DNA from: an uncultured Erythrobacter sp.
GTDB lineage: Bacteria; Pseudomonadota; Alphaproteobacteria; Sphingomonadales; Sphingomonadaceae
DNA: 64,000 bases
Assembly (NCBI GenBank): GCA_947488325.1
Contig: CANKYZ010000001.1
Location: 248,001-312,000 of the forward strand
Reading direction: 5' to 3'
The position numbers and the translations under genes were made by a program. This document shows, piece after piece, positions 54,102 to 62,772 of the stretch. The notes under the pieces were generated by a model that did not search any database, was not told the origin of the DNA, and saw only the letters and a list, made by a program, of their open reading frames with translations. Numbering within the stretch: the stretch's first letter is position 1; each line of letters starts with the position of its first letter.

Positions 54102-55643
54102 TCAAAACGCTTCTGCTTCGACTTGCGGGCCGATGTGCTCTTTCCAATATCCGATAAGGGGCAGACAGGTCAGGTGGTAGATCAACCAACAGGCATAGAT
54201 CGCATCGGGGCTGTAACACTGCCCGTCCGTCATCTTTCCATGTGCCGCTTGATGACGCAAAGCGGGCCCAGGACGGAAGTTAAATAGCAAGTCGATCTCG
54301 TGAACGAGATCCTCTCCAAAAATCTTCACTATCTCCTTGCGCATGATGTCGAGCAAGGAACTCAGAGAACGATCATCCTGCGTAAGGTCAGGCATCATCT
54401 TCGCACTATCGGCGTTAGCGTTCTTCAGAACATAGCGGATCGCATTCTCAAGCTGAGGAATCAGCAGATTGGCCACCGATACGAAATCACCCTGCCAGAA
54501 CCGCGCGAAGCCCAATGAGAAGGTTGCATGATACCCGTCTTGCACAAATGGGCTGTTACGAACGATTGGTAGAAAGTGGCGCTGTTCAATCGGGAAGTTT
54601 GCCATGACAGTCTGTCGCGCGGGTTCGATCCGTCCCGCAACAACCTGTCGCCGATGTATCTCAAGGTGCAGGAGTGATTGGGCCTTATACCAATCAGTTT
54701 TGCCCTCTTCACTCTCGGGTTTCGCGCCAGTCTGCGCGTACACCTTACCATCACGATCAGCATAGTTGCCACCAAACAGCGAGCTCAGAATGAACTTTTC
54801 TGATGACTCATCGACGATCTTTTCCAGCTCAGTCTTGGACTGTGGTTGGCTCAACAAAGCAAACTGCAGCAATATGTAAGGCAGTGTCAGCGTCTCAAAA
54901 ACCTCAATCGTACCCGAAGCCAATTCAGATACATCAAGGTTGAGCGGAATAGACCCAAAATCGTCGAGAGAGGCATCCTCCAACTCACGCAGCTCTTTGC
55001 GCAGTTTGGCAATTCGCTCTTTATTCCCGCCGAATTGCCGGAGCTTACCAATCGCCGTGCGGACCCAATGTGCCTCAGCAGATGCCTGGCCGACCTGATC
55101 GCGCATCTTCAAGTCCTGCTCGACGATCTCAAGCTGGGCACGCTTTTGATTTTCCGTGTCGCCCAAGATGCCATATCCCCGCGCAGCAAGCTCCCAGACA
55201 CCCTGCACAGCCATCGGGTAGTCTTGTCCCTCAATGTCGCTGACGATCTTCTCAGCACCCGCCAGTACACGGCTCCAATCGAAAATCTTGAAGACAAGGC
55301 CAATCTCGGAAACCTTGATAAAAGCGACGTAAGAGCGCGCTTCGATACAAGCGTCGAAGAGGTCTTTAAGAACTTTGGCAATTTCCTCAGGGAGGGCGCT
55401 GATCTTGTAGAGCCGCGCCGCCACATTCATCATCCGCTGCGCAATATCGGCCAAATCGAGAAGGTGTCCGTCATCGCCGTGCGTACGATGCAATTCGCCA
55501 ACTAATCGACGCTGTATTGTTTCAATGCGGTGAATTTTGGAGACCTCTGCTTGGTCGAGACTGGATTGCCCGAACTTCGATCCGAGAAACCCTTCTCCCA
55601 AGCTATGCGCGGCTGCGCGATAATGTTCTTCTGACTGAGCCAT
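54102..55643 (-). CDS. DUF4209-like protein with HEPN-type motif
   Basis: 513 residues, soluble and helical. The C-terminal part reads NLLIPQLENAIRYVLKNA, a variable helix and then ALRHQAAHGKM, matching the DUF4209 pattern whose RxxxxH element is the HEPN ribonuclease signature. HEPN proteins are frequent in defence and toxin systems. It lies upstream of the mobile mystery pair on the same strand but ends 104 bases before it with its own start and no overlap. No partner nucleotidyltransferase is adjacent. Confidence 0.7.
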   Translation of the reverse strand: MAQSEEHYRAAAHSLGEGFLGSKFGQSSLDQAEVSKIHRIETIQRRLVGELHRTHGDDGHLLDLADIAQRMMNVAARLYKISALPEEIAKVLKDLFDACIEARSYVAFIKVSEIGLVFKIFDWSRVLAGAEKIVSDIEGQDYPMAVQGVWELAARGYGILGDTENQKRAQLEIVEQDLKMRDQVGQASAEAHWVRTAIGKLRQFGGNKERIAKLRKELRELEDASLDDFGSIPLNLDVSELASGTIEVFETLTLPYILLQFALLSQPQSKTELEKIVDESSEKFILSSLFGGNYADRDGKVYAQTGAKPESEEGKTDWYKAQSLLHLEIHRRQVVAGRIEPARQTVMANFPIEQRHFLPIVRNSPFVQDGYHATFSLGFARFWQGDFVSVANLLIPQLENAIRYVLKNANADSAKMMPDLTQDDRSLSSLLDIMRKEIVKIFGEDLVHEIDLLFNFRPGPALRHQAAHGKMTDGQCYSPDAIYACWLIYHLTCLPLIGYWKEHIGPQVEAEAF

Positions 55644-56286
55644 TGGCTCCGCTCCCCTATATTCATTGTCCCTGTGTCCACTCGCTTGCTCTATTGGCGG
55701 GCTTTATGTGAACACTCACGTACATTGATTATGGATTAAAATATTGAAATAGCTGTTAATTTTTGATGGCATTTGAAATGCTTTTGATATGAAATTGATG
55801 CAAATTTGTCTAAAATTGTATCTATCTTTGAAAAGACGTTTGCGACCAGGCTGTTGGCAGCTTTCGGTACTCTTTCAGGGCTGGCGGTGGCGCATCTTGC
55901 TCGTGCCCGAATTACCTTGCGATTGCGTGCGAACCTATGCCGGTTCGCAAACGCTTCCGCCTTAGTTCACCGAGTGAAACTGCATTCAGTGGTGTTTTCT
56001 CATCCTCTTTCATCACTCCAGAATTCTATCAAAAACGACCCTCATTTCGTGCGCTGAATTCACGTTGGGATTTGCTGTCCACATTTATTGAATGGAATTC
56101 TGGGTGCTTGAGATGGCCAAAATAAGAATTCGTGAAAAACTCATTCAAAAATTGTTTTTCGTATGGTAAAATGGTTTTTCATGGAGGGAATTCGAAAAAA
56201 GGAATTTTCACCTAGGAAAATGAGAATTCCAAAGCGAGGGCAAAAAAATCGAGTTTTCAGGGCCAAAAAAGATTTTTCGCGAAAAT
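55644..56286. other. AT-rich non-coding region upstream of fic-3
   Basis: About 640 bases without a convincing gene. The first 150 are A/T-rich; the second half contains the GAATTC array described separately. Confidence 0.6.
56021..56229. repeat. Six GAATTC palindromes at roughly 35-base intervals
   Basis: GAATTC occurs at 56021, 56056, 56095, 56126, 56188 and 56224. The gaps are 35, 39, 31, 62 and 36 bases, so one gap is about double the others. The flanking bases are not conserved. The array ends about 60 bases before the fic-3 start. Confidence 0.8.
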
Positions 56287-57771
56287 GTGCTGCCTGAAGA
56301 GGCGCGCCTTGCAGGCTATAGCGCCATCATCGACGCCTTAGGTCTGGACATTGCACTGCCACACAGAATGTATGCCACATCCGAGCACCACAAGATGGTT
56401 GAGCAAGGCCAGTGGCGGATCATGGGCGTGCGCTACACCCCTGAACCGAGCATCGAAGGGCATTTAGTATTTGCGCTCAAGAATGAAGGTCTTGATCTGT
56501 ATGTGCTCAAGAGCATTTTTGAGCATATTGGCCCCGAGCCAATCAAAGAGATTGTCGAGGCCACACAGACAGGAAGCTACGCGCGCCGCATCTGGTTCCT
56601 CTACGAATGGCTAACCAGCGATCAGATTGATTTACCTGAGCCGCCAGTCAGCAATTACGTGATGGCAGTCGACCCAAAGCTCCAGTTTTGCATCGAGGGT
56701 GAAAGGCTTGCGCGATACCGTGTCGTGAACAACCTTCCGGGCACGCGCGATTTTTGCCCGATGGTTTTTCGCACTGAAAAGATTGCCGGGTTTTTGGAAC
56801 AAGATCTCGCGGCGAAGGCGCAAGCCAGCATCGCCGAAATCCCAAAGGATGTGCTGGCCCGTACAGCCGCTTTTCTGCTCTTGAAGGATTCCAAGTCCAG
56901 CTATGTTATTGAGGGCGAGCGGCCTCCGCAAAGCCGTATCCAGCAATGGGGCAAGGCCATCGGTGAAGCTGGCAAGCAGCCGCTTAGCCACGACGAATTT
57001 CACAGGCTTCAAAAAATCGTCATGCGCGATGAGCGCTTCGTAAAGCTAGGCTACCGGACAGAGGGCGGCTTTGTCGGACAGCATGATCGGCAAAGCGGTT
57101 CGCCCCTGCCGGACCATGTTAGCGCAAAACATGAAGACATCATCATGCTGATGGATGCGATGATCGATTTTGCAAACAATCGTTCAGGAGAGCTGGATGC
57201 AGTCGTATCATCGGCGATGCTCGCATTCGGGTTCGTCTATGTGCACCCTTTCGAAGACGGCAATGGCCGATTGCACCGCTACCTCATCCATCATGCGTTA
57301 GCGCAACGCGGCTTCAATCCGCCAGGAATCGTGTTTCCGGTCTCTGCGGCTATATTGGAGCAAATCGACATCTATCGCCGCGTTCTAGAAAGCCACTCGG
57401 CTAAGGCATTGCCTTTCGTGGAGTGGAAAGCGACCGAGAAAAACAATGTCGAGGTCTTGAATGAGACGGCGGATTTGTACCGCTACTTCGATGCGACGCC
57501 CCACGCCGAATTTCTATATGAATGTGTTGCGCAAACAATAGAAACCGACCTGCCAAAGGAAGCACAATTCCTAGAGAACTATGATCGTTTTGATGCGGGG
57601 GTTCAGAACATTGTCGATATGCCGGATCGCACAGTCAATTTGCTCTTCAAGTTCTTAGAGCAAAACGAAGGTCAGTTTTCTGCGCGCGCGCGCAACAAAG
57701 AATTTGAAGCGCTTACGGACGTGGAAGCCGAGGCCATCACAAAGCTCTACGCAAACATCTTCGGCGACTGA
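56287..57771 (+). CDS. Fic-family protein, 494 residues (fic-3)
   Basis: Starts GTG 56287 (LPEEARLAGYSAIIDALG). Inhibitory motif SSYVIEGE at about 210 and the full Fic motif HPFEDGNGRLHR at about 315, followed by a helical C-terminal domain. Class II-type, self-inhibited. The frame is open for another 21 codons upstream to 56224 (FSGPKKIFREN), which could belong to the protein if a non-ATG start is used. A SEC-C gene begins three bases after its stop. Confidence 0.9.
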   Translation: MLPEEARLAGYSAIIDALGLDIALPHRMYATSEHHKMVEQGQWRIMGVRYTPEPSIEGHLVFALKNEGLDLYVLKSIFEHIGPEPIKEIVEATQTGSYARRIWFLYEWLTSDQIDLPEPPVSNYVMAVDPKLQFCIEGERLARYRVVNNLPGTRDFCPMVFRTEKIAGFLEQDLAAKAQASIAEIPKDVLARTAAFLLLKDSKSSYVIEGERPPQSRIQQWGKAIGEAGKQPLSHDEFHRLQKIVMRDERFVKLGYRTEGGFVGQHDRQSGSPLPDHVSAKHEDIIMLMDAMIDFANNRSGELDAVVSSAMLAFGFVYVHPFEDGNGRLHRYLIHHALAQRGFNPPGIVFPVSAAILEQIDIYRRVLESHSAKALPFVEWKATEKNNVEVLNETADLYRYFDATPHAEFLYECVAQTIETDLPKEAQFLENYDRFDAGVQNIVDMPDRTVNLLFKFLEQNEGQFSARARNKEFEALTDVEAEAITKLYANIFGD

Positions 57772-57774
57772 GCA

Positions 57775-58128
57775 ATGGTTCAGATCGGCAAGCAGGACTA
57801 TAAACCATTCAAGCCGAAACCCGCGAGCTTGTGCCTGTGCGGCTCGGGCAAGAAGTTTCGAGACTGTTGTTCAAAGCGGCTACCTGGGCGGCAATTAGGT
57901 CGCTTTGACCCTTTCAATGGTGGCATCCCAAGACCCACCTCTGCGCGTGGTCACAAGGGTCGTCGTTGCGTACTCTTTCCATTCGTCAAACACTTGCTTG
58001 AAGGTCTTGGTCTTGAGCGAACCGCCCATTTTGACCTGCATGTAGAGCTCTTCGTATTTATTGATCGCCCAGTGCTTCGCTTCGTCGAGATCGAAGGTCT
58101 TAGTAGAGAGCACCTTGTAGCCAGTTGA
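57775..58128 (+). pseudogene. SEC-C metal-binding protein, truncated/chimeric
   Basis: Begins directly after fic-3. Residues 17-40 are a SEC-C zinc motif (CLCGSGKKFRDCC). After about residue 42 the frame is antisense to an integrase remnant and no longer looks like a protein, so the gene was cut by a recombination event near 57895. The 117-residue open frame is probably partly artificial. SEC-C partners of Fic or toxin genes are known in defence loci. Confidence 0.6.
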
Positions 58129-58365
58129 GTTCGGAACACTTATCCGCGCTTGCCACTTTGGGCGCTTCAAGTGGGTGCGCTTGTATAGGACGATGCGCCC
58201 GTCACCATTCACATCGATCTTCTCTTCGGAATAGGTCAATTGACGCCCTCCTTCCGATTCACTTTTAATTTCAGAAAGTTGTCGAGCCAACTGAAATTTG
58301 TCAACGATTTGTGACGGGCGTTTTTTCGACAAATTCCGACGCCGAGAATCACCGCGTCCCAGCAA
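57895..58365 (-). pseudogene. Site-specific tyrosine integrase, N-terminal fragment
   Basis: 156 residues equal to the start of phage/ICE integrases: an arm-binding domain (QLTYSEEKIDVNGDGRIVLY, WQARISVPNSTGYKVLSTKT, LDEAKHWAINKYEELYMQ) and the beginning of the core-binding domain (FKQVFDEWKEYATTT). It stops at SWDATIERVKAT before any catalytic Arg/Tyr. The 3' part is missing at the same point where the SEC-C gene is cut. Confidence 0.82.
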
Positions 58366-58513
58366 AATATTGATTTTTAGGAAGGAAACTGGCGCACCCG
58401 AGAGGAAGGTGCATTCAGTGCTACGGACTGTTGCATTTCAGAGGTTTAGCTTGGTGAGATTTGTCTGATTAGGACCAAGGATAGGACCTAACTGGCAACG
58501 CATTCTCGGATTG

Positions 58514-59779
58514 CTACTCGTTGACGTGGAACTTGTCCGAGAGGAGACCCACTCCAGTTGCGCGTCGCTTCAACTTTGCATCACAGTCTTTAGTTTGTTT
58601 GTAGTGGAATATCTCGAAGTCTGTCAGCTTGCGGTCAATCTTTCGGTCCAACTCATCGAATGTTCGTTTGCATAAAGCAGACTGGAATGAGCCTCGCCAT
58701 CCGCGCACAGTATGGTCGATTGCTGCTAGTGTCTGCACGTAAGCGCGCTCCCATGGTTTTAGGGTTCGGCCACCCACTGCGATCTTTATGGATTTTCGGC
58801 CAGCTTTGAGCAATGCATCGACTTGCCCCAACAATCGGTCACAGGCCTTAGGGGCAGGGCGATATTCTTGCGGGATAACAATGTATCCCAAGAACTCGTG
58901 AGGCTCACCGATAGGCCCAACGAATGCTTTGTCAGGTGATTTGACCGGATCGTAGATTTCCATCCCCAATGACGCCAAGTGCTTTTGGGCGCTTTCCATT
59001 GCCCTCGTGACTTTTGCCTGTGTTTTCCCAAGCAGAATGAAATCGTCGATATACCGAATGCAGGTCACGCCTCGACCTGCCTCATTCATTTGTCGATCAA
59101 ACGCTTCTAAAACTACATTGCCTGCCAATGCGGAAAGTGGGCAACCCTGCGCGACGCCGTCGGGGCCTGTAGGAAACAACCGCAAATCTTCCGCGCTTAG
59201 TTTGTCAGCATTGCTAAGTTCGACCGTCAAAGCACGATCCAAGAGGTCCAGAAAGGCCGCGTCGCTTGTGTCTTGCTTCACGGCATCAATGACGACTGCT
59301 CTCGGTATTTTGGTGAAAAAGCCTGCGATGTCAGAGCCAGCAACGAACTTCGCTCCAGCTTCATACGTTTCGTCAAATAGTTCTATCGCTTGATCCACTC
59401 CACGCCCTCGAATACCTCCTATTGATGTAGGCGTTTCCAGCGCGTTTTGGATCAAATGCAGTTCTTTCGCATCATGAAGAACATCTAGGATCGCCCGCTG
59501 AACAATCCGATCCTCCAAGGGCGCAACTACGATTGAGCGTTTACCAGCCTTACCGCCACCTTTCTTCGGAGTGGCTCCATAGGCTGGCTCAAACTGATAG
59601 CCTTCGCGCAGTTTTCTTTGGATACGACCAAGGTTGCGCGGCTGGTGCCGTCCGAACCTTCTTGCCTCTTCCTTGGTGGAGGATGTCTGGGAGGTTTCCG
59701 CGTTGGCTCGTATCGCGTGCCACGCGTTAACTAGGACATTCATCGACCGAACCCGTTGGCTTAGGGTCCTGCTCCGCAT
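58514..59779 (-). CDS. Stand-alone reverse transcriptase, group II-intron-like, YIDD active site
   Basis: 421 residues from ATG 59779 (TTG 59806 and ATG 59743 are alternatives). RT blocks visible: RSIVVAPLEDRIVQRAIL (motif 2), GGIRGRGVDQAI, GSDIAGFFTKIPR (catalytic Asp, about 149), GPDGVAQGCPLSALAGNVVL, CIRYIDDFILLG (catalytic YIDD, about 243-246). The end VRGWRGSFQSALCKRTFDELD resembles a maturase X/thumb domain. No HNH or DNA-binding D domain, and no intron domain V sequence in the 150 bases downstream. Best read as a group II-like or defence RT rather than an intron. Confidence 0.88.
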   Translation of the reverse strand: MRSRTLSQRVRSMNVLVNAWHAIRANAETSQTSSTKEEARRFGRHQPRNLGRIQRKLREGYQFEPAYGATPKKGGGKAGKRSIVVAPLEDRIVQRAILDVLHDAKELHLIQNALETPTSIGGIRGRGVDQAIELFDETYEAGAKFVAGSDIAGFFTKIPRAVVIDAVKQDTSDAAFLDLLDRALTVELSNADKLSAEDLRLFPTGPDGVAQGCPLSALAGNVVLEAFDRQMNEAGRGVTCIRYIDDFILLGKTQAKVTRAMESAQKHLASLGMEIYDPVKSPDKAFVGPIGEPHEFLGYIVIPQEYRPAPKACDRLLGQVDALLKAGRKSIKIAVGGRTLKPWERAYVQTLAAIDHTVRGWRGSFQSALCKRTFDELDRKIDRKLTDFEIFHYKQTKDCDAKLKRRATGVGLLSDKFHVNE

Positions 59780-59819
59780 CGGCCTAGCTTTGGAGCTTGT
59801 CGTCAAAGTATTCCCCAGC

Positions 59820-60000
59820 CAGCGGTGCGTCCTTCCAGTTGATTGACGACGACAATGTCCACCGAAATGGTCACCGCATCGTCAACTGGCAGTGCTTGGC
59901 GATGAGCCTCCCACTGGTCCCCGCTTGTTGGTCCTGCACCCGTTACGGGCCAAGCCAAAATGAGGGACAAGTCAGCTTAAAGTAGATAGGAACGACTACA
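59820..60000 (-). ncRNA. Structured non-coding region upstream of the reverse transcriptase
   Basis: In the RT-sense strand several stems can be drawn: an 8-bp stem CCAGTTGA/TCAACTGG (59882-59889 with 59835-59842) extended inward by GACGA/TCGTC; a 7-bp stem GCTTGGC/GCCAAGC (59949-59955 with 59894-59900) enclosing CCCG-TAA-CGGG (59939-59949); and GTCCC/GGGAC pairs around 59920 and 59963. No ORF covers it. By analogy with retrons and defence RTs it may be the RT template or a guide RNA. The 303-base gap 59807-60109 holds nothing else visible. Confidence 0.5.
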
Positions 60001-60109
60001 GCGGGATTAAAGGGGCATGAAGTAAAAATATCGTTCACCCAATCGTTTATTCATGGATGTCGAACAATGCTTTGCGCTTGCTCCGCAACCCAGCCCTCAT
60101 TAGTGTTTG

Positions 60110-60697
60110 CTATGGCAGTTGCACCTCGTCAGTATCGGCTTTGACGCAGACGCCCTGCCACACCTTTGCGAACTCGCCTGCTTCGACGTCGCTTTCAAGG
60201 AAAGCAATGTCCTCACCGAAAGCAACGAACCGCTCAAAGCCTGTGAACCCACCAAAGCTGTTCTTAGCGTTGACCTCACCGCAGACAGCCGATGCGCCCT
60301 CTTCGCCTCCGGAGTAATAACCGACGTTTCGGAACTCTGCGCTTTCAGGGTCTTTCAAGCGAGAACGAACACCATCTTGCGACGCCATTACGATCCGCAT
60401 TTGGGTCGCTTGGTCTGGAGGCGTGTCCTCGTCTTCTTCCGATGCAACAGTTGTTACGGCGCTACCGTTTGATCCTGCATTCTCGTCGGGTTTGCAGAAT
60501 GAAAGCATCGCAATGAACGCGACGACGATCACAGCGCAGCCGATCTTGGAAGTCTTGGCGACTTTCTTCTGGCCCTCGGTCATCGGTTCATCAAGGGGAT
60601 CAGCGCTCCTAAACCTGTGACCGCAGAAGCGGCACTTGGCCGCAGCCTTCTTGATCGTCTCGCCGCATTCCGGACAAGTCCGTTCGTGTTCGTTCAT
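60110..60697 (-). CDS. Zinc-ribbon membrane-anchored protein
   Basis: 195 residues. Zinc ribbon CPECGETIKKAAAKCRFCGH (8-27), one transmembrane helix (IGCAVIVVAFIAMLSF, about 52-68), an acidic linker and a C-terminal domain VRSRLKDPESAEFRNV ... VCGEVNAKNSFGGFTGFERF seen in many small exported or membrane-bound bacterial proteins of unknown role. On the same strand upstream of the RT, with the structured region between them. Confidence 0.82.
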   Translation of the reverse strand: MNEHERTCPECGETIKKAAAKCRFCGHRFRSADPLDEPMTEGQKKVAKTSKIGCAVIVVAFIAMLSFCKPDENAGSNGSAVTTVASEEDEDTPPDQATQMRIVMASQDGVRSRLKDPESAEFRNVGYYSGGEEGASAVCGEVNAKNSFGGFTGFERFVAFGEDIAFLESDVEAGEFAKVWQGVCVKADTDEVQLP

Positions 60698-60819
60698 TGC
60701 TTGGCTCCCCCAGAGAATAGTATCCTATCGTCTACCCTAGAGGATTGGTGGAGCAGTCCAAGAACTTTGTAGACTATGGTCTGGTGACGATAATCTGCAC
60801 ATGTGGTTCATCATGCGCG

Positions 60820-61041
60820 ATGAGCCTGCGTCAGAACCTTGCAACCAACCTTCGCCGCATCCGTGCGAAGCGCGAGATGTCGCAAGATGACTTTGCTGCG
60901 TTGATCGACATCCACCGGACCTATCTCAACCATTTGGAGGGCGCGAAGCGTAGCCCGACCATTGACGTCATTGAGAAAATGGCTGCGCGGCTGGACGTTT
61001 CGATCACGGACCTACTTGGCGATCCTCGTCGAGGAGAGTAG
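60820..61041 (+). CDS. XRE-family HTH regulator
   Basis: 73 residues from ATG 60820: LATNLRRIRAKREMSQDDFAALIDIHRTYLNHLEGAKRSPTID, a classic Cro/CI fold with a controller-protein look. The frame is open from GTG 60745 (98 residues). Divergent from the zinc-ribbon gene, so it may regulate that promoter or the nearby genes. Confidence 0.88.
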   Translation: MSLRQNLATNLRRIRAKREMSQDDFAALIDIHRTYLNHLEGAKRSPTIDVIEKMAARLDVSITDLLGDPRRGE

Positions 61042-61045
61042 GAAG

Positions 61046-61458
61046 TTAACCACTATCCAGATGGGCAGCCATTTCTTTTCGCATTTTGCGGACTGCATCG
61101 CGCTGACGCTCTGACCAAGATGCGTCTGCATGACCGTCCTTCAACTCTCTAGCGAGTTGGAAAACTGTTTCGATTGATTGATCGAGCCCTTTGGGTGCAG
61201 TTCCAGATTTAAAAAGCACATGCAAGCGTTGCGAGACGTCGCGAATGTCATAAGTCCAACTGTTAATAGCGGCCCGCTCCTTCGGAATGCGAGTAGCTAT
61301 TGTGAGCATTTGAGCAAACAGCTTGTAGCGTTCGCCGACAAGCCACTTCTGGTGCTCCCGCTTTTTCGTAAGCCACGCCCCCCGAATAGCGTGGCAAGCT
61401 GGCCTGCGAGCCCCCCTGCCAGCAACGCCGGAAAGATTGTAGTCCAAAACAAGGTCAT
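61046..61458 (-). pseudogene. Membrane-anchored protein gene with a frameshift
   Basis: Starting at ATG 61458, which has AGGAAG upstream, the reading frame gives a clear membrane helix (MTLFWTTIFPALLAGGLAGQ) up to a run of six C/G at 61378-61383. There the sensible frame switches by one base and continues as AWLTKKREHQKWLVGERYKL to the stop at 61046. A one-base indel in a homopolymer explains this: a real mutation, a programmed shift, or a sequencing error. Function unknown; soluble part is helical. Confidence 0.68.
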
Positions 61459-61508
61459 TCAACTTCCTAAGACGGAGGCCCATCAATATCTGATCTGCTT
61501 ATTCAAAA

Positions 61509-61967
61509 CTAATATAGTGTTGCCAACGCCGAAAGCCAGTCGTCTTGCATTGCGATCCAAACGGCTTCCTCGCGATCGATCTGAACCGTTAGCAGTGATC
61601 GCGCCCAGCCATCTCGATCAACCACATCGTTAAGGAACGTCTCCCAGCGGACGGGATTGCCAAAACGCCTGTGCAATCGGGCATGGCAAGAGCGACAGAT
61701 GTCCATGAGTGCAAAAGGCCGGAAGTATATCTCGTTATGTCTATGATCGGCTCGCCGCTCGTTGCAAACGCTGCATTGCCCAAGCGGGGGCAATAGACCA
61801 GCCATTTCGCCGATACGGTTTTTCTGCCAGACATAAACCCGCTCTTGGCCAGTTGCTCCATTGTAAGGGGCCGGAACTGGCCAACCCCATCGCGGGAGCC
61901 TGTGGCCATTTGCAATGATCGCCTCGATTTTGCGATCTAGGATAATGTCGGCTGGCAGCGCGCTCAT
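61509..61967 (-). CDS. HNH-like zinc-finger protein
   Basis: 152 residues. CSVCNERRADHRHNEIYFRP then ICRSCHARLHRRF gives the CxxC ... HxH ... CxxCH ... H pattern of small HNH-type nucleases, although the catalytic Asn is not certain. Third gene of an operon with the serine recombinase, all joined by ATGA overlaps. Possible recombination or defence accessory. Confidence 0.65.
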   Translation of the reverse strand: MSALPADIILDRKIEAIIANGHRLPRWGWPVPAPYNGATGQERVYVWQKNRIGEMAGLLPPLGQCSVCNERRADHRHNEIYFRPFALMDICRSCHARLHRRFGNPVRWETFLNDVVDRDGWARSLLTVQIDREEAVWIAMQDDWLSALATLY

Positions 61968-62158
61968 GGCTTGCCGCCTGTCTTACGTTCAATCACCTTC
62001 AAGATTGAGCCAGCCTGTTGCAACCCAGTTGTAAGATACGCGGCCAATGCCTTGTTTGCTTCGTTGGGCAAGTCGGCTGTTTGTCCTTCAACAGCAATCC
62101 CATGCATGTCTTCGATGACGCAAGTGAACCTCGCAAAGAGTTCAGCAGTCTCGGTCAT
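61964..62158 (-). CDS. Small helical protein in recombinase operon
   Basis: 64 residues, soluble, helical (AELFARFTCVIEDMHGIAVE, NKALAAYLTTGLQQAGSILK). Overlaps both neighbours by ATGA (61964 and 62155), which strongly supports it as a gene. No family recognised. Confidence 0.75.
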   Translation of the reverse strand: MTETAELFARFTCVIEDMHGIAVEGQTADLPNEANKALAAYLTTGLQQAGSILKVIERKTGGKP

Positions 62159-62721
62159 GCCCGATCCTCTGCCAGAAGGCGGTAAACGGACGCACGCGAC
62201 ACCTCTAGGCGGCTGGCGATCTCCGAGGGAGCAAGCCCCTCATCAGCGAGTTTGCGTATCTCGGGGAGTTTACGGCAAGCAGTTGGTGCGCGTCCGCGAT
62301 ATTTCCCCTCGCGCTTGGCTTTCTCGATGCCCTCGCGCTGGCGAACCAACATCAACTCGCGCTCGAACTGCGCAAGAGCGGCAAACATCGTCAAGACCAA
62401 CTTTCCCGAGGGTGACTTCGTGTCCATCTCCGACCCGCCGAAGTCGATGATACGCAAGCCGACGCCCTTAGCCTCAAGCCGATCAAGAATGCCGAGAAGG
62501 TCCGATGTTGAGCGCGCGAGACGATCCAAGCGGACCACGACAAGCACGTCGCCTTCACGAACAAAGTCTAATGCGGCTTCAAGCTGGGGCCGCTCATCAA
62601 CCGAGGAGACCTGCTCCTGAAACAGCTTATCGTTACAACCCGTTGTAAGAAGTTGCTCTATCTGGCTTTCTAGTCCAGCCACTTGGTCGAACGTCGACGT
62701 TCTCGCATAGCCTACGAGCAT
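62155..62721 (-). CDS. Serine recombinase (resolvase/invertase)
   Basis: 188 residues. Catalytic domain with VGYARTSTFDQ (nucleophile Ser), VVVRLDRLARSTSDLLGIL and GKLVLTMFAALAQFERELM (E helix), then a C-terminal helix-turn-helix (GLAPSEIASRLEVSRASVYRLL). A normal-length resolvase, likely acting on the element that carries it. First gene of the three-gene operon. Confidence 0.94.
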   Translation of the reverse strand: MLVGYARTSTFDQVAGLESQIEQLLTTGCNDKLFQEQVSSVDERPQLEAALDFVREGDVLVVVRLDRLARSTSDLLGILDRLEAKGVGLRIIDFGGSEMDTKSPSGKLVLTMFAALAQFERELMLVRQREGIEKAKREGKYRGRAPTACRKLPEIRKLADEGLAPSEIASRLEVSRASVYRLLAEDRA

Positions 62722-62772
62722 GATAAATCGTTATTTGGCATGCACTTAGGTTAGCCTAGTGCGGGGTATGGT

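Noticed and set aside
56021..56229. CRISPR-like reading of the GAATTC array
   Set aside because: Only six bases repeat; the flanks differ, no cas genes are near, and spacing is uneven.
58366..58513. Group II intron domain V downstream of the reverse transcriptase
   Set aside because: No domain V-like hairpin (AGC ... GTT with GAAA-type loop) found in this segment, so I do not call an intron.
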